Below are positions 49,972 to 60,575 of a stretch of 64,000 nt of DNA, one piece after another. Source of the DNA: Amorphophallus konjac. Lineage: Eukaryota; Streptophyta; Magnoliopsida; Alismatales; Araceae. The notes below the pieces were generated by a model. That model searched no databases, was not told the origin of the DNA, and saw only the letters and a program-made list of their open reading frames with translations. How positions within the stretch are numbered: position 1 is the stretch's first letter; each line of letters begins with the position of its first letter. Both the position numbers and the translations under genes were made by a program. The stretch is from the NCBI GenBank assembly GCA_022559845.1, contig CM040125.1:202904102-202968101 (forward strand). Direction: 5' to 3'.

Positions 49972-50736
49972 TCATCTACGTTGCTGGACGGGTTTCATCG
50001 ATGGGTCAAGGTTGAGCTTGTGTACCACCATATCCTCAGGGATCTTGGGAAGATGCTCATCAGACCACGTGAAGACTTGGATATACTCTGAAAGAAAATC
50101 TTTATATTGCTCTTGTACATCGGGTGGTAAATCAGCTCCAATCTTTACTCCTAGGGCCGGGTCATCTTTGAGGAAGACCGTCAGCAATTTGCCGCCGGGC
50201 TCGGATGTTGTCGGTTCATCCTCAGCTCCCCCGACCGTTTTCTTTTTCCCCTCTAGCTTTATGGCTTCAACTGAGATTATGTAGCACCTTCTAGCCATTG
50301 CCTGGTTACGTCGGACTTCCCCGATACCGTATTTGGTGGGAAACTTCATTATTTGGTGATAGGTGGAGGGCACTGCCTTTGTTCGGCTGAGGATACCGCG
50401 GTCGAAGATGGCATTATAGGCCGACATCCCCCGAATCACTATGAAGTCCACCATAACCGTGACGGTCTTAGGAGGGGTACTAATAGTGACCGACAGGCAT
50501 ATGGATCCCTCGGGATAGGTTGCCTGGCCATTGAACCCGCAGAGGGGGGTTCGAATTGGGCGGAGCTTGGATGGATTTTCACCCATCTGAAGGAAACATT
50601 TGTACGAGAGTACATCAGGGGCGCTACCATTGTCAACCAATATCCTATCTACGTTACAATGGTATATAGTAGCAGATACTACAAGAGCGTCATCGTGCGT
50701 GGTAGATAACCCTTCCAGGTCTTGGTCAGAGAACAC
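49972..50736 (-). CDS. Tat-2 aspartic protease segment
   Basis: 254 codons. Active site RILVDNGSAPDVLSY, followed by GFNGQATYPEGSICLSVT and FIVIRGMSAYNAIFDRGIL; about 80% of residues look the same as Tat-1. The end reads into the RT N-terminus (EDMVVHKLNLD) and stops at a TGA at 49972-49974, in frame with the RT ORF after a second TGA at 49834. The frame is open upstream of the methionine at 50736. Confidence 0.85.
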   Translation of the reverse strand: MFSDQDLEGLSTTHDDALVVSATIYHCNVDRILVDNGSAPDVLSYKCFLQMGENPSKLRPIRTPLCGFNGQATYPEGSICLSVTISTPPKTVTVMVDFIVIRGMSAYNAIFDRGILSRTKAVPSTYHQIMKFPTKYGIGEVRRNQAMARRCYIISVEAIKLEGKKKTVGGAEDEPTTSEPGGKLLTVFLKDDPALGVKIGADLPPDVQEQYKDFLSEYIQVFTWSDEHLPKIPEDMVVHKLNLDPSMKPVQQRR

Positions 50737-51190
50737 CAGGGCCTACTGCTCGCTCGCCGGCGGGGCTTTGGGGGGCTCGGAGGCCCTGCTCGCCCGTTCA
50801 GCGTCATGCATCCTTCCTCGGCTACTGTCTCCTCCTGATGCCGTGTCGCCAGAAATAACATTGATATGGACTCCACGGGGGTGATTGTCAATTTCTTCTG
50901 GGACGCCACGATCCTCCTTCTAGCGCTCAGACACGTATCGAGATAAGTGCCCCTGATGGATGAGACGCTCGATCTCATCCTTGAGCTGGTGACTATCTCC
51001 AGTATGGTGCCCGTGGTCATTGTGAAATTGGCAATGCTTACGACAGTTGCGGTGCTTGGCCTTCAAAGGCTCGGGTTGGCGGAGAAGGCCTGAGCCCTTG
51101 ATGTATCATACATCTCATAGACGGGGGCGGATAGAGGAGTGTACCGCTCGTATTTCCGAGGGGGCTCCCTGTGGTCTCTGTCTTGATTCC
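50737..51190 (-). pseudogene. Tat-2 Gag C-terminus with a damaged CHHC knuckle
   Basis: Minus strand, near 51000-51040: HCQFHNDHGHHTGDSHQL. The last cysteine of the CX2HX4HX4C knuckle is serine (GAT AGT against GAC TGC in Tat-1). A frameshift near 51105 separates it from the Gag core. Two or more stops follow toward the protease. It would link Gag to protease in an intact copy. Confidence 0.7.
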
Positions 51191-51191
51191 G

Positions 51192-51634
51192 CTATTTCCC
51201 CTGGCCCAAGCCTTGCTCGGATGGTCGATTCTTATCCCCTTCTCGACTCGAGCCCGTTGTGCCACGGCAAGCGCTGAGGACTTCCTCGCACTCCGCATGA
51301 CGTAGGGCTAGGGTCACCAGATCGGCGAGAGAGGTGGGGGGATATAGGACTAGTTCTCGCCGGAGATTCTCATCGCGGGTGCCTCCGGTCAATGCGGTGA
51401 TGGCTAAGGTGACATCCAAGCGAGGGATATGCAAGGCTTTTGATTTAAATCGGTTGATATAAGCCCAAAGCTTTTCCCCCTGTGCCTGCTTTAGCGCCAA
51501 CAGCCCCGCTACTGACCTTGGAGGGCCGTTGCCGGCGAAGCTTTCCTTAAATACTCGCCCGAGTTGCTTGAAGTCAAAATTACTGCCTGGGGCGAGTGCT
51601 CGGAACCAGGCTTGACCGCCCTGGACCAAGGTGG
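51192..51634 (-). pseudogene. Tat-2 Gag core, C-terminal part, cut by E3
   Basis: Reads LVQGGQAWFRALAPG, GRVFKESFAGNGPPRSVAG, LLALKQAQGEKLWAYINRFK and TRDENLRRELVLYPPTSLAD, matching Tat-1 Gag. It is cut upstream at the GGTGG target site where E3 begins; the matching N-terminal half resumes at 57484. A stop at 51192 is followed by a frameshift. Confidence 0.85.
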
Positions 51635-53570
51635 TGATGCGAGACGGGACGCGACTCGAGACAACAAGGGACTCTAGCTCGCGGACGTCCCTAAGCGAGG
51701 GAAGTGTGCAGATGTCCGTGGTTGAGAAATCGGCATTCAGTCTCGGGTATCGGCTTTTCCGCGTGCTCGGATCGAGTCACGGGATGGGTTCCACTCACTC
51801 ACTCTCGCAGCGGCGATAAAAGTATAACGAGCTACGTTCCTATCACTCTAGCAGCGGCATATGAAAATACACGAGTAAAGCAAATGCCAAAAGAGGAGGG
51901 TGCTGAGTGTACCTCCACGCTCTGGGCGTGGGGAAGACGACCCCAGCCGAAACTCGTACTCCCGGTACATAATAATTAAATAATTACAGTGGTAATTTTA
52001 TGGCCCACTCCACGCAGGGTGGTAAAGGGTGGCAAAAATTACCCGGCAATACCAAGCTTGGGTTGACGGGCAGCAATTTGGAACGCCCTCGGGCCGGAGA
52101 TGGGTTGCTGGTCCGGCTCAGTTCTGCGGGTCCCGCGGGACAGCAGGTGGGTCCGGCTGTTAGGACGGTGGTACCCGGTCATCTCCTTGCTGCGGCGGCT
52201 GGCTGGGATGCTGCTGATGGGTTGCGGATCGATGTTCGGGAGCGGCGTCGCCGAAGCTATCCCGGCGTATTTTACCGGGATTAACTGGTGGATTGATCTG
52301 CTGGCCTATTCTAGGATCAGAAATGTGCACCTCCGCGAAAAGAATTTCTGCGCCCAGATCCAGTGTCGGATCGAGGCAAAATTGGTACCAATGGGTAGAG
52401 GACTGGATACAACATATAATTATTTCAGATCCATCCAGTAGACGGATTAGAAATGAAAATGACTGTTCCCAAGGTTTTTTTACTGACTCAGATTACAGAC
52501 AGTCAGGACAGAGCAGGTTCTGCCTGAAAATGAATTTTGACCGACACAAAAACGATGGATCTAGACTCTGAGAAAATTATGGGTGGAAGAGAGGGATGTG
52601 GGGAACATGTATGATTTGTTTGGGAATTTTTGGAGAAGGCTAAGGGGGCGGGAAAAATACGACGAGAGGACACTATCCCGCAGATTTGCTGATGGGCAGA
52701 CTGTCAGGGGTGGAACTAAAATTACGGGAAAAATACTAAACGAAGGAAAAATGACATGAAATTTGAACTGGGGTTGGGGGATGATAAGCGGAACAAACCC
52801 GCTCGAACAGATCTCCTAATTTAGAGATTAAATTCGGGCTTCAAGCTTTTGTCTAGGGGCGGATAGAACTCCGACGAGGCGGGGGTGGTGGTGCGATGGC
52901 GGCTCGATGGCGGCGATGGCGGCAGTGCTGGGCTTCTCACTCAGAGAGGAGGGAATTGAGATGCTTCACACCTATGAAATTCGGAGCTATCACGGCTGCA
53001 AGAGGGAGAGAGGGTGCCCTTGGGCAAATTGAGCAACAAATGGAATTTTCTCTTCATTAATTGCTAAGGAATTCACAAAATACATGGGTTATATAGAAAT
53101 AGAAAAAAGAGATAAACTACCCCTAGATCTAGGGTTAGGGAGGGGTAAACGAGGGATAGGATAATTAATCCCCCATGTGGTCAAATGACCAAATTAAATA
53201 AAATACAACAAAGAATAAACAATAGTAAAGGGGGGAGCATCTTGGACTTTGCTTGATCCAAGTTTGAATTTTCTTCCACCTTGTCCACCCCTTGGTCCAA
53301 GTCCAATCTTGGACTTTGAACTAGCCCCACATGGGCCCTAGATCCTAGGTGGACCAATGAAAAATAAGGTGGGGGCCCTGCTGGACCTACTGATAAATTA
53401 CATAGAAACCCAACGGCCTTTTTGCAAAGAAACCCAAAGATTCCTAATGACTAACCCTTTGGCTTATAATGCCTTACAATTGCAAACCCAATTATCCAAG
53501 TATATAAATGCAAACAAAAATGACACAAATGCAAAAATAAAAGGTTAGTGCTCGGTGTTGATTCCCATCA
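51635..53570 (-). repeat. E3 3' LTR (1936 bp)
   Basis: Left LTR. It contains CGTGGGGAAGACGACCCC, the GGGTTGACGGGCAG segment and, near its right end, a TATA box on the minus strand (CTATATAAC, 53088-53095). It is related to the solo LTR at 42533-44836. Confidence 0.92.
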
Positions 53571-53830
53571 ATTCTCCCCGGGTGGGAAGAACTCGACCCC
53601 GTCGAGTAAGGGGTGCGGCTGCTCGTGTGGCTCCTGCGGATCGGACACCATACCAGGTAGCACAGAGTACGCTCCACTTCAAGTAATCGTCACCTGCTCA
53701 TCCCGTATATATTCGATATGCTCACGCTGCTGTGAGAAGGAGGCTAGTGGTGGACACTCCGAAGTGGGGTCACTCTCAAAGGAAGGAGACGGCTCAATGA
53801 CTCACTAGGAATCACCGATGGGTCCCTATA
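53571..53830 (-). pseudogene. E3 integrase tail / chromodomain remnant
   Basis: On the minus strand: REHIEYIRDEQVTIT, then a stop, then HPLLDGVEFFPPGEN and a stop directly before the LTR. E1 reads RIERILDEQVTTTR and HLLDGVEFSAPRE at the matching place, so E1 and E3 belong to one clade. The purine-rich GGGGAGAAT before TGATGGG serves as the PPT. Confidence 0.6.
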
Positions 53831-54034
53831 TGTGACTAGATCCGAGATATTGAGGTAGAGCCGATCCCAAATTCCGGTAAGTCTACAACGTACGCATTAG
53901 ATCCGACTTGCCTCACGCTCGAAAGGGACTGACATCGTGAGCTGACATTAGACCGGCGCGTATGCAGATTCTCACAGACTATACGAAACAAACACTCACA
54001 CATGACCCTAGGCCATAAATGATCCTAGACAAAC

Positions 54035-54862
54035 CTAGACACTCGTAGTAATACTATGATTGACGATGAAAAGACACAAATAAAAGGGAAACATGACTCG
54101 GTAAGGATGACGGACACCGTCTACATACACTAGGTGTAAAGAAAGACTAACCCACGACTTGATGTCGAGAGTCTCAACCCTCGTCAATTGTCTCCGGTTT
54201 GAGAAGACTCGCCCGCGGGTATGGAAGTGCGGGAGGATGAGGAGGCGGGCGACGGGAAGGCAATCCGGACGCCTAGTGTGGAGCATGAAAAAGGGGATGT
54301 CCGGATATTGTCTCTCGTATGCATGGCAGAAATCAAATCATACCGCGTCAACAAAAGGTGTTGATAATGGTACGGTAGTCACTAGTGGCTGCGCTACCGT
54401 AGGAGAGACAGGTAAGAGTGGGATGGCTGACTGTATAGGGTCGGCGGATGGCATATCCACCGAGGGCAAAGTGGGCGGGACAGATAGCTCCGGGATGACT
54501 GGTGGGGTTGGGGTGGCTAACAGACCCTGGCCCTCTCTTAGATCACTCTCTATCCCCAAAACATCAGCGAGGTACTCCTCGGCCAACTCATGGTCAACCT
54601 CATAACTCACTAGAATAGGCTCGGGAGAGGCATCCTCCGAATGGTTATCCATTAAGGTAGGGGAATGTGAAGGACACGGGTCGGAGAAATGGCTAATCCT
54701 GTTACAGGGGCCACATGGGTGTGTTCCGGGAGAGGTGGTGGGCATGAGTCTGGAGGTGGAACGGGTCGCTGGGGCGGGGTGGTTGGTGACACGGAGGTGG
54801 TCGGTTGAATGTCGTCGTGGAAGATGAACTCGCCGGGTAGGTGAGGTGGGTATAAGGTGCAT
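54035..54862 (-). pseudogene. E3 proline-rich second frame
   Basis: Open for 174 codons to a TGA at 54338, then 83 more in the same frame to 54035. It includes SEDASPEPILVSYEVDHELA and YLADVLGIESDLREGQ, then proline/threonine-rich text and NRRQLTRVETLDIKSW. It overlaps the end of 54652-55293 in another frame, and a frameshift near 54690-54710 probably separates two parts of one original protein. I do not recognise a domain. Confidence 0.5.
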
Positions 54863-55293
54863 GTCCTCCTATCCCGGTCAAAGGTCGTTCGCCTCTCTTC
54901 CAACCAATTTTGGCCTAAAATGATGCATGGACCAGCAAGTGTGTCGACCTTGCACCATGCTCCATCGCCATAAAGAACGGGGCCGAACCTCCATTGGAAC
55001 TCTACGAATGCTAAGCCACCATTGAGAACAATTTCTCCGATCTTGGAGAGAGACTCAACTATGTCTTGTGAGACACAGTTAGATGACACCATACTGATGA
55101 AGTCGATTTCCATAGGCAACCCATTAGGTAGAATGGCCGTGGACACTATAGGGCGTTGGAACGACTCGGTTGTGGGCTTAGGGGTCGGGTGTCGGGCCAT
55201 TAAAGCATTGAATTGGGCCACCAGGGATGACCAATCGGTCGCATGGTCTCGGGGAACGGCCATGGGCTGGTGGGTAGTTGGACATGCAGACAA
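54652..55293 (-). CDS. E3 protease-fold-like protein with a lost catalytic aspartate
   Basis: 213 codons from ATG 55293, about 255 bases after the PBS. Residues about 50-145 follow the order of a retroviral aspartic protease: a first strand region, ISMVSSNCVSQDIVESL in the place of the usual D-S/T-G-A-S-x-N-F-I-S active site, LNGGLAFVEFQWRFGPV, and GPCIILGQNWLEERRTTFDR matching the ILG-x-x-WL motif. At the catalytic position isoleucine is found instead of aspartate and methionine instead of glycine. It ends proline-rich. The fold assignment is inference from motif order. Confidence 0.55.
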   Translation of the reverse strand: MSACPTTHQPMAVPRDHATDWSSLVAQFNALMARHPTPKPTTESFQRPIVSTAILPNGLPMEIDFISMVSSNCVSQDIVESLSKIGEIVLNGGLAFVEFQWRFGPVLYGDGAWCKVDTLAGPCIILGQNWLEERRTTFDRDRRTCTLYPPHLPGEFIFHDDIQPTTSVSPTTPPQRPVPPPDSCPPPLPEHTHVAPVTGLAISPTRVLHIPLP

Positions 55294-55550
55294 CTAAGTG
55301 ACACTCTATTGGACTAGACACGACCCTAAAACAACAATGGAATGTTGGAATGTAGACTCGACTACAAACCTAGACTCAACCAATATCGGGTACGTGGCGG
55401 AGGTATGATCCGAAGACTGAACTCACGCAAGTGTGCAACCTTCCCAATAGGCGTAACCTATCGTTATGGGAACACCTTTTGATATACCGGGTAAAGGAAT
55501 GCAAGTGCGACACCTTGGACCGACGAACCGACGACCCTAGACTCGACTTC

Positions 55551-55562
55551 GCTCTGATACCA
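55551..55562 (-). other. E3 primer binding site (initiator tRNA-Met type)
   Basis: Minus strand TGGTATCAGAGC, three bases inside the LTR at 55566. Confidence 0.9.
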
Positions 55563-55565
55563 ATT

Positions 55566-57478
55566 TGATGCAGGACGGGACGTGACTCGAGAGAACAAGG
55601 GATCTAGCTCACGGACGTCCCTATGCGAGGGAAGCATGAGGATGTGCGCGGTTGAGAAACCGGCATTGAGTCTCGGGTATCGGATTTTCCGCGTGCTCGG
55701 ATCGAGTCACGGGACGGGTTCCACTGACTCACTCTCGCAGTAGTGATAAAAGTATAACAAGCAACGTTCCTATCACTCTAGCAGTGGCATATGAAAATAT
55801 ATGAGTAAAGCAAATGCCAAAAGAGGAGGGTGGTGAGTGTACCTCCACGCTCCGGGCGTGGGGAAGACGACCCCGGCCGAAACTCGTACTCCCGGTACGT
55901 AGTAATTAAATAATTACAGCGGTAATTTTATGGCCCACTCCACGTAGGGAGGTAAAGGATGACAACAATAACCCGGGAATAGCAAGCTTGGGTTGACGGG
56001 CAGTAATTTGGAACGCTCTCGGGCCGGAGATGGGCTGCTGGTCTGGCTCGGTTCTGCGGGTCCCGCAGGACAGCAGGTGGGTCCAGCTGCTGGGACAGCA
56101 GTAGCCGGGTGTCTCCTTACTGCGATGGCTGGCTGGGACGCTGCTGATGGGTTGCCGATCGACGTCCGGGAGCGGCGATCGCCGAAGCGATCCCGGCTTA
56201 TTTTACCGGGATTAACCGGTGGACTAATTTGCTGGCCCGTTCTCGGATCAAAAATGTGCGCCTCCACGAAAAGAATTTCTGCGCCCAGATCCAGGGTCGG
56301 ATCGAGGCAAAATTGATACCGATGGATAGAGGACTCAAAGGGCTACAACATATAATTATTTCAGATCCATCTAGTAGATGGATTAGAAATGAAAAAGACT
56401 GTTCCCAGGTTTTTTTTACTGACTCGGATTACAGACAGTAAGGACAGAGCAGGTTCTGCCTGAAAATGAATTTTGACCAACACAAAAATGATGGATCTAG
56501 ACTCTGAGAATTTTTTTGGGAATTTTTGGAGAAGGCTGAGGGGGCGAGAAAAATACGACAATAGGACACTATCCCGCAGATCTGTTGATGGGCAGACTGT
56601 CAGGGGTGAAACTAAAATTACGGGAATGATACTAAACGAAGGCGAAATGACACAAAATTTGAACTGGGGTTGGGGGATGATAAGAGGAACAAACTCTCAA
56701 AATTGGAGCTCGAACAGATCCCTTCATTTAGAGATAAAATTCAGGATTCAAGCTTCTGTCCAGGGGTGGACAGAACTCCGACGTGGCGGCGGTGGTGGTG
56801 CGATGGCGACTCGATGGCGGCAGCGGCGACAGTGCTGAGCTACTCTCTAAGAGAGGGGAAAATTGAGAGGCTTCACACCTCTGAAATTCGGAGCTATCAC
56901 AGCTCTAAGGGGGGGAGAGAGTGCCCTTGGGCAAATTGAGCAACAAATAGAATTTTCTCTTCATTAATTGCTAAGGAATTCATAAAATACATGGGTTATA
57001 TAGAAATAGAAAAAAAGAAATAAACTACCCCTAGATCTAGGATTAAGGAGGGGTAAACTAGGGATATGATAATTAATCCCCCATGTGGTCAAATGACTAA
57101 ATTAAATAAAAAACAACAAGGAATAAACAATAGTATAGGGGGGAGCATCTTAGACTTTGCTTGGTCCAAGTTTGAATTTTCGTCCACCTTGTCCCCCCCT
57201 TGGTCCAAGTCCAATCTTGGACTTTGAACTATCCCTACATGGGCCCTAAATCGAAGGTGGACCAATGGAAAATAAGATGGGGGCCCTGCTAGACCTACTG
57301 GCAAATTACATAGAAACCCAAAGGCCTTCTTGCGAAGAAACCCAAAGAATCCTAATGACTAACCCTTTGGCTTATAATGCCTTACAATTGCAAACCCAAT
57401 TAGCCAAGGATATAAATGCAAACAAAAAAGACACAAATGTAAAAATAAAAGGTTAGTGCTCGGTGTTGATTCCCATCA
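55566..57478 (-). repeat. E3 5' LTR (1913 bp)
   Basis: Right LTR, copy of 51635-53570. TATA box on the minus strand CTATATAAC at 56995-57003. The small open frames near 57265-57456 recur in the other LTR and show no domain. Confidence 0.92.
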
Positions 57479-57483
57479 GGTGG

Positions 57484-58272
57484 TCACGAATGCTTGACAC
57501 TTGATAGCATCGGAAGTCCCGTGCAGGGTCATCAGGGCGTCAAAGCTGTCATAGTGGTCGGCCAGGTCTCCCTGGCCGTCATATGACTTAAAAGTTGGCA
57601 GTGAGAGTCTAGGGTAGATCTCAGCCTTCAAGATTTGGTGGGAGAATGGGGATTGCTCTGCGTCCTCCTTGGTCGAAGTCTTTTGTATGGCGCGGAGGGC
57701 GCGCTCTTGTTCCCCGAAATGTCGTTTGAAGTCTCATAGTCGGCGGGATAACTCAGGTTTCCGCTGGGCCGAGGGGCTGTGAGGGTGTCCTTGCTAGCTA
57801 CCTCATCGTCCCTCGGGGGCATCAGTCTCTGGGAGCTGTTGGCACGTCCCGGGCCTTTCTCTTGTCGGGGTGGAGGAGGCTTCTTGCTCTTGAGGAGGGA
57901 CGTGCGAAGCTCCTCCCGACTTGTTAGGTATAAGTCGTCATCCCCAGAGGGTGAAGCGGCCTCCGCTATTTGTTGGGAAGCTTCTCCATAGGGTAAACTT
58001 TCCTGGGGAAGTCGTGACTTCTCCTCCCTAGCCGCCTAGGTCCTCATTAATTCTACGAGGATATCCAGTTTTGCATTGAGGGTTTGGGGAGCGTCAGAAC
58101 TCCCATTGCAGGGTTACACCGCTGTGGCCGATGGAGGTAGCTCATCGGCTTGGTGGTTGTTGTTAGAGGGGAGGCTTTCCGTGGGATGGCATGGCACATG
58201 TTCTCCTTCCTCTGTTACCATGGTATTTCCCTTGTTGCCAGTGGTCCTGCTACCGAAATTTCTTCGCACCAT
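57484..58272 (-). pseudogene. Tat-2 Gag N-terminal half
   Basis: Start at ATG 58272 (MVRRNFGSRTTG), 15 bases past the PBS, at the same place as in Tat-1. It is then proline- and serine-rich, with a TGA/TAG or two and a frame change near 57740-57820. The core starts with FKSYDGQGDLADHYDSFDAL and continues to AFVT, where E3 interrupts it. The TGA at 57734-57736 is shared with Tat-1 (11529-11531). Confidence 0.75.
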
Positions 58273-58286
58273 GATGGCTCTTTGCT

Positions 58287-58307
58287 CGTTTCCCACAGAC
58301 GACGCCA
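58287..58307 (-). other. Tat-2 primer binding site
   Basis: Minus strand TGGCGTCGTCTGTGGGAAAC, two bases inside the LTR. It differs from Tat-1 by one C to T change (TGGCGCCG to TGGCGTCG). Confidence 0.8.
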
Positions 58308-58309
58308 GA

Positions 58310-58444
58310 TGAAGAGGCGTAATCTCACGCTGATCCTAAGTTGTGAGATCCTGGGGGAATCTTTGATCACAGCCACCACACCAAGATGAACTGCAAGACA
58401 GGAAACATATTAGGGGTGCCCTGGGATGAGACCCTGGGGGAAAC
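58310..58444 (-). repeat. Tat-2 5' LTR, first 135 bp seen
   Basis: Starts TGAAGAGGCGTAATCTCAC like Tat-1 (12091) and shares CTGCAAGACAGG. It is broken at 58445 by E4; the rest lies beyond the window. The last five bases GAAAC are the likely target duplication of E4. Confidence 0.8.
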
Positions 58445-60389
58445 TGTAACGACCCGAGAATCCAGTTACCGGGAAGGCCCGATAACCCGAGACTTGAACC
58501 GCCGCCCACGAGCCGGGAGGGCTCGGAAGGGCTAAAAAGGAGTGTGGAGGTACAAAGAAATAGGAAATAAGGCAAGATAATTTAATAATTAACAGAAATA
58601 AATGAACAACTATAATAGAGTCCAGTCCAACAGAAAGTACAGTCTAAAGTAGTAAAACTTATCACATGCCAAGTGAACACTCGGCCCGGCAAGCTGGCAA
58701 CTAAGAACCTCCGTACTGCACCCTCGAACCTCGAGGAAGAACCGCCGCACCTGAAACGCAGGGGTGAGCCTCATGTCACTGGCCCAGTAGAGATCCTGCG
58801 GAACCCCAACTGAGAACAATGGCAGCACAAAAAGTAGTAACTACGAATGCAGGAAAGTAACTACGGTGGTCGGTAAAACCTCGGCTCTACAGCTACTCCT
58901 ACTGTACCAGAAAACACGACCTAGTCTCCCGTCGGGGGACAACCAAGCCACACACCCGACCACCCGATTCCACGATCAGGGACCACCAGACACGAACCGC
59001 CCTAGCCACGCCACTAGGAAAACGCCACGATACTTCCGTAGCGGAGGCCTGCCCTCACAAAAAGGACCCGAGCCAAAACCACACGGTCAAGGAACACGGT
59101 CACGACCTCACCGTCGTGAACACAACGCTGTCTGGGGAAAGGCCCTCGGTGACACTCACCGGAAACCCCAGACCTAGACTCCGGGAACACTCCCGAAACC
59201 ACTCACGAAGTCCCGTCTCGCGGACGGAAATAGAACCCGGTACACGATAACTCACGTCACGTGACAGGAGCACCACCCACTAGAAGAACGACCGGATGCG
59301 TCCCCTGACGTCTTACACCGCGTCACGAGTGTCTAGCTACAACACCCCAGGCGGAGACTCAGACACACTCAGTAACCAGTACCACAGAACAAGGACTAGT
59401 TGGGGTCGTGCCTGCCGGCGCCGTCCGACGCCCCCAACCTCGTGTGCACACTCAGACCATACGCCCTAGGCATGTTCTCTAGCTAGTAATTCCCCCTAAG
59501 CACCTACCCGGCTATACGTGGGGGCCCTACGGTAACCAGCCTACTCATCGTCTCTCTCGGGTCAGCCGCTCCACCACTCCCAGGTGGGTCAACACACGCG
59601 TGCCGTAAGAAGGCTACGACTAGTGGACGTGTCACAGAACGTGGACACAGGAAATCACGCACGCACCCATTGCGAGTATCGCGAAGTAACAGGTGGCACG
59701 ACGCCACCAGACTCTAGATGGTCCACTAGACCCACAAAACCGAACGGCCTTTAAGTTATAAGACTCGGGGTCAAGACTGTTGCACACGACAACACTGAGC
59801 CATCAATCTGGCCTAATCCCTAGGTCCAAAACCACAATGCGATAACTCACGTGGCAGTTCACAACTGCCGAGACCCATCCCTCGAGGAGGGAACTTAAGA
59901 AACCTCCAGCCCCAGGCTGGGAGACTGGACTCACCGTCCAAGGCCACACGCTTGGCCCACTCGGAAGCCACCTTCCAGAGAAGCAATGACTTACGGGGAA
60001 ACCTTACCGCACTCACACCGATACACGGTGACTCGATCTAGCAAGAACACGGAAGCCCGGAACACCTGGGGTCACCCGGACCCACCAAGCCCACGGGCAC
60101 ACTTATCAAGGTAACACGGTACCTGCAGACACCCCAAAACACGGTAAAGAAATCCACGGGGTGTCCGGGACACTCACGAGGCTAAAGGTCGACCACTGGG
60201 TCACAACCGAATCGATCGGATACCAATGCAACATAATAGAACGCTAGATGGTCGCCCGGACCCTTAAACTCATGGGCATGCTAATCGAGGTAAACGGAAC
60301 CTCCAGACACCCAAAGACACGGTCACGGAACTCCACGGGGTGTCCGTGACACTCACGACCCAAGGGGAGCACGAGACAATAGGACAGAT

Positions 60390-60515
60390 TGCGCTAGGAT
60401 CACCTAGCACGACAAGACGGAACGCGCTAGGATCTCCTAACGCGACTAGACAGGTCGCGCTAGGAACCCCTAGCGCGACAAGGAAGAACGCGCTAGGACC
60501 CTATAACGCGACAGG
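60390..60515 (-). repeat. Array of four CGCGCTAGG hairpins
   Basis: Four units about 32-34 bp apart, each an inverted repeat around a 4-base spacer: GCTAGG-ATCA-CCTAGC, CGCGCTAGG-ATCT-CCTAACGCG, GTCGCGCTAGG-AACC-CCTAGCGCGAC (60454-60479, perfect 11-bp arms) and a worn fourth copy. They lie downstream of the TATA-like run in the transcribed direction. Confidence 0.8.
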
Positions 60516-60575
60516 AACCGCCTAACTATTCATCTTCTTCGATGAACGTGCCCCATCGGGGCGGCGCGACTCTCA

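Larger units (their letters stand above)
51635..57478 (-). mobile_element. E3: non-autonomous minus-strand chromovirus-like element
   Basis: LTRs at 51635-53570 and 55566-57478, TGATG at the left and CCCATCA at the right, flanked by GGTGG (51630-51634 and 57479-57483). The PBS on the minus strand sets the direction. The interior is 1995 bp: a protease-like ORF, a proline-rich region and a tail that matches the E1 integrase end (DEQVT, LLDGVEF). RT, RNase H and integrase core are absent. It interrupts Tat-2 gag. The LTRs differ by many substitutions and a ~40-bp indel near 52570-52620, so it is older than E1. Confidence 0.93.
21100..58444 (-). mobile_element. Tat-2: minus-strand Tat-lineage element with antisense ORF, the base layer of the nest
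   Basis: From right to left: 5' LTR fragment (58310-58444), PBS, gag, protease, RT, RNase H, second RNase H, integrase (to 46994), a plus-strand accessory region (39790-45660), PPT (39573-39590) and 3' LTR (39264-39572 and 21100-21395). Tat elements with an extra antisense ORF between pol and the 3' LTR are known in plants. It is interrupted by E4, E3, a solo LTR, Tat-3 and Chromo-M. Its gag and pol match Tat-1 closely. All frames are broken by stops, indels and insertions. Confidence 0.85.

Noticed and set aside
52293..52571. Plus-strand ORFs in the E3 LTRs (52100-52571, 55993-56939)
   Set aside because: Found in both LTR copies with differing ends, in several frames, no motif.
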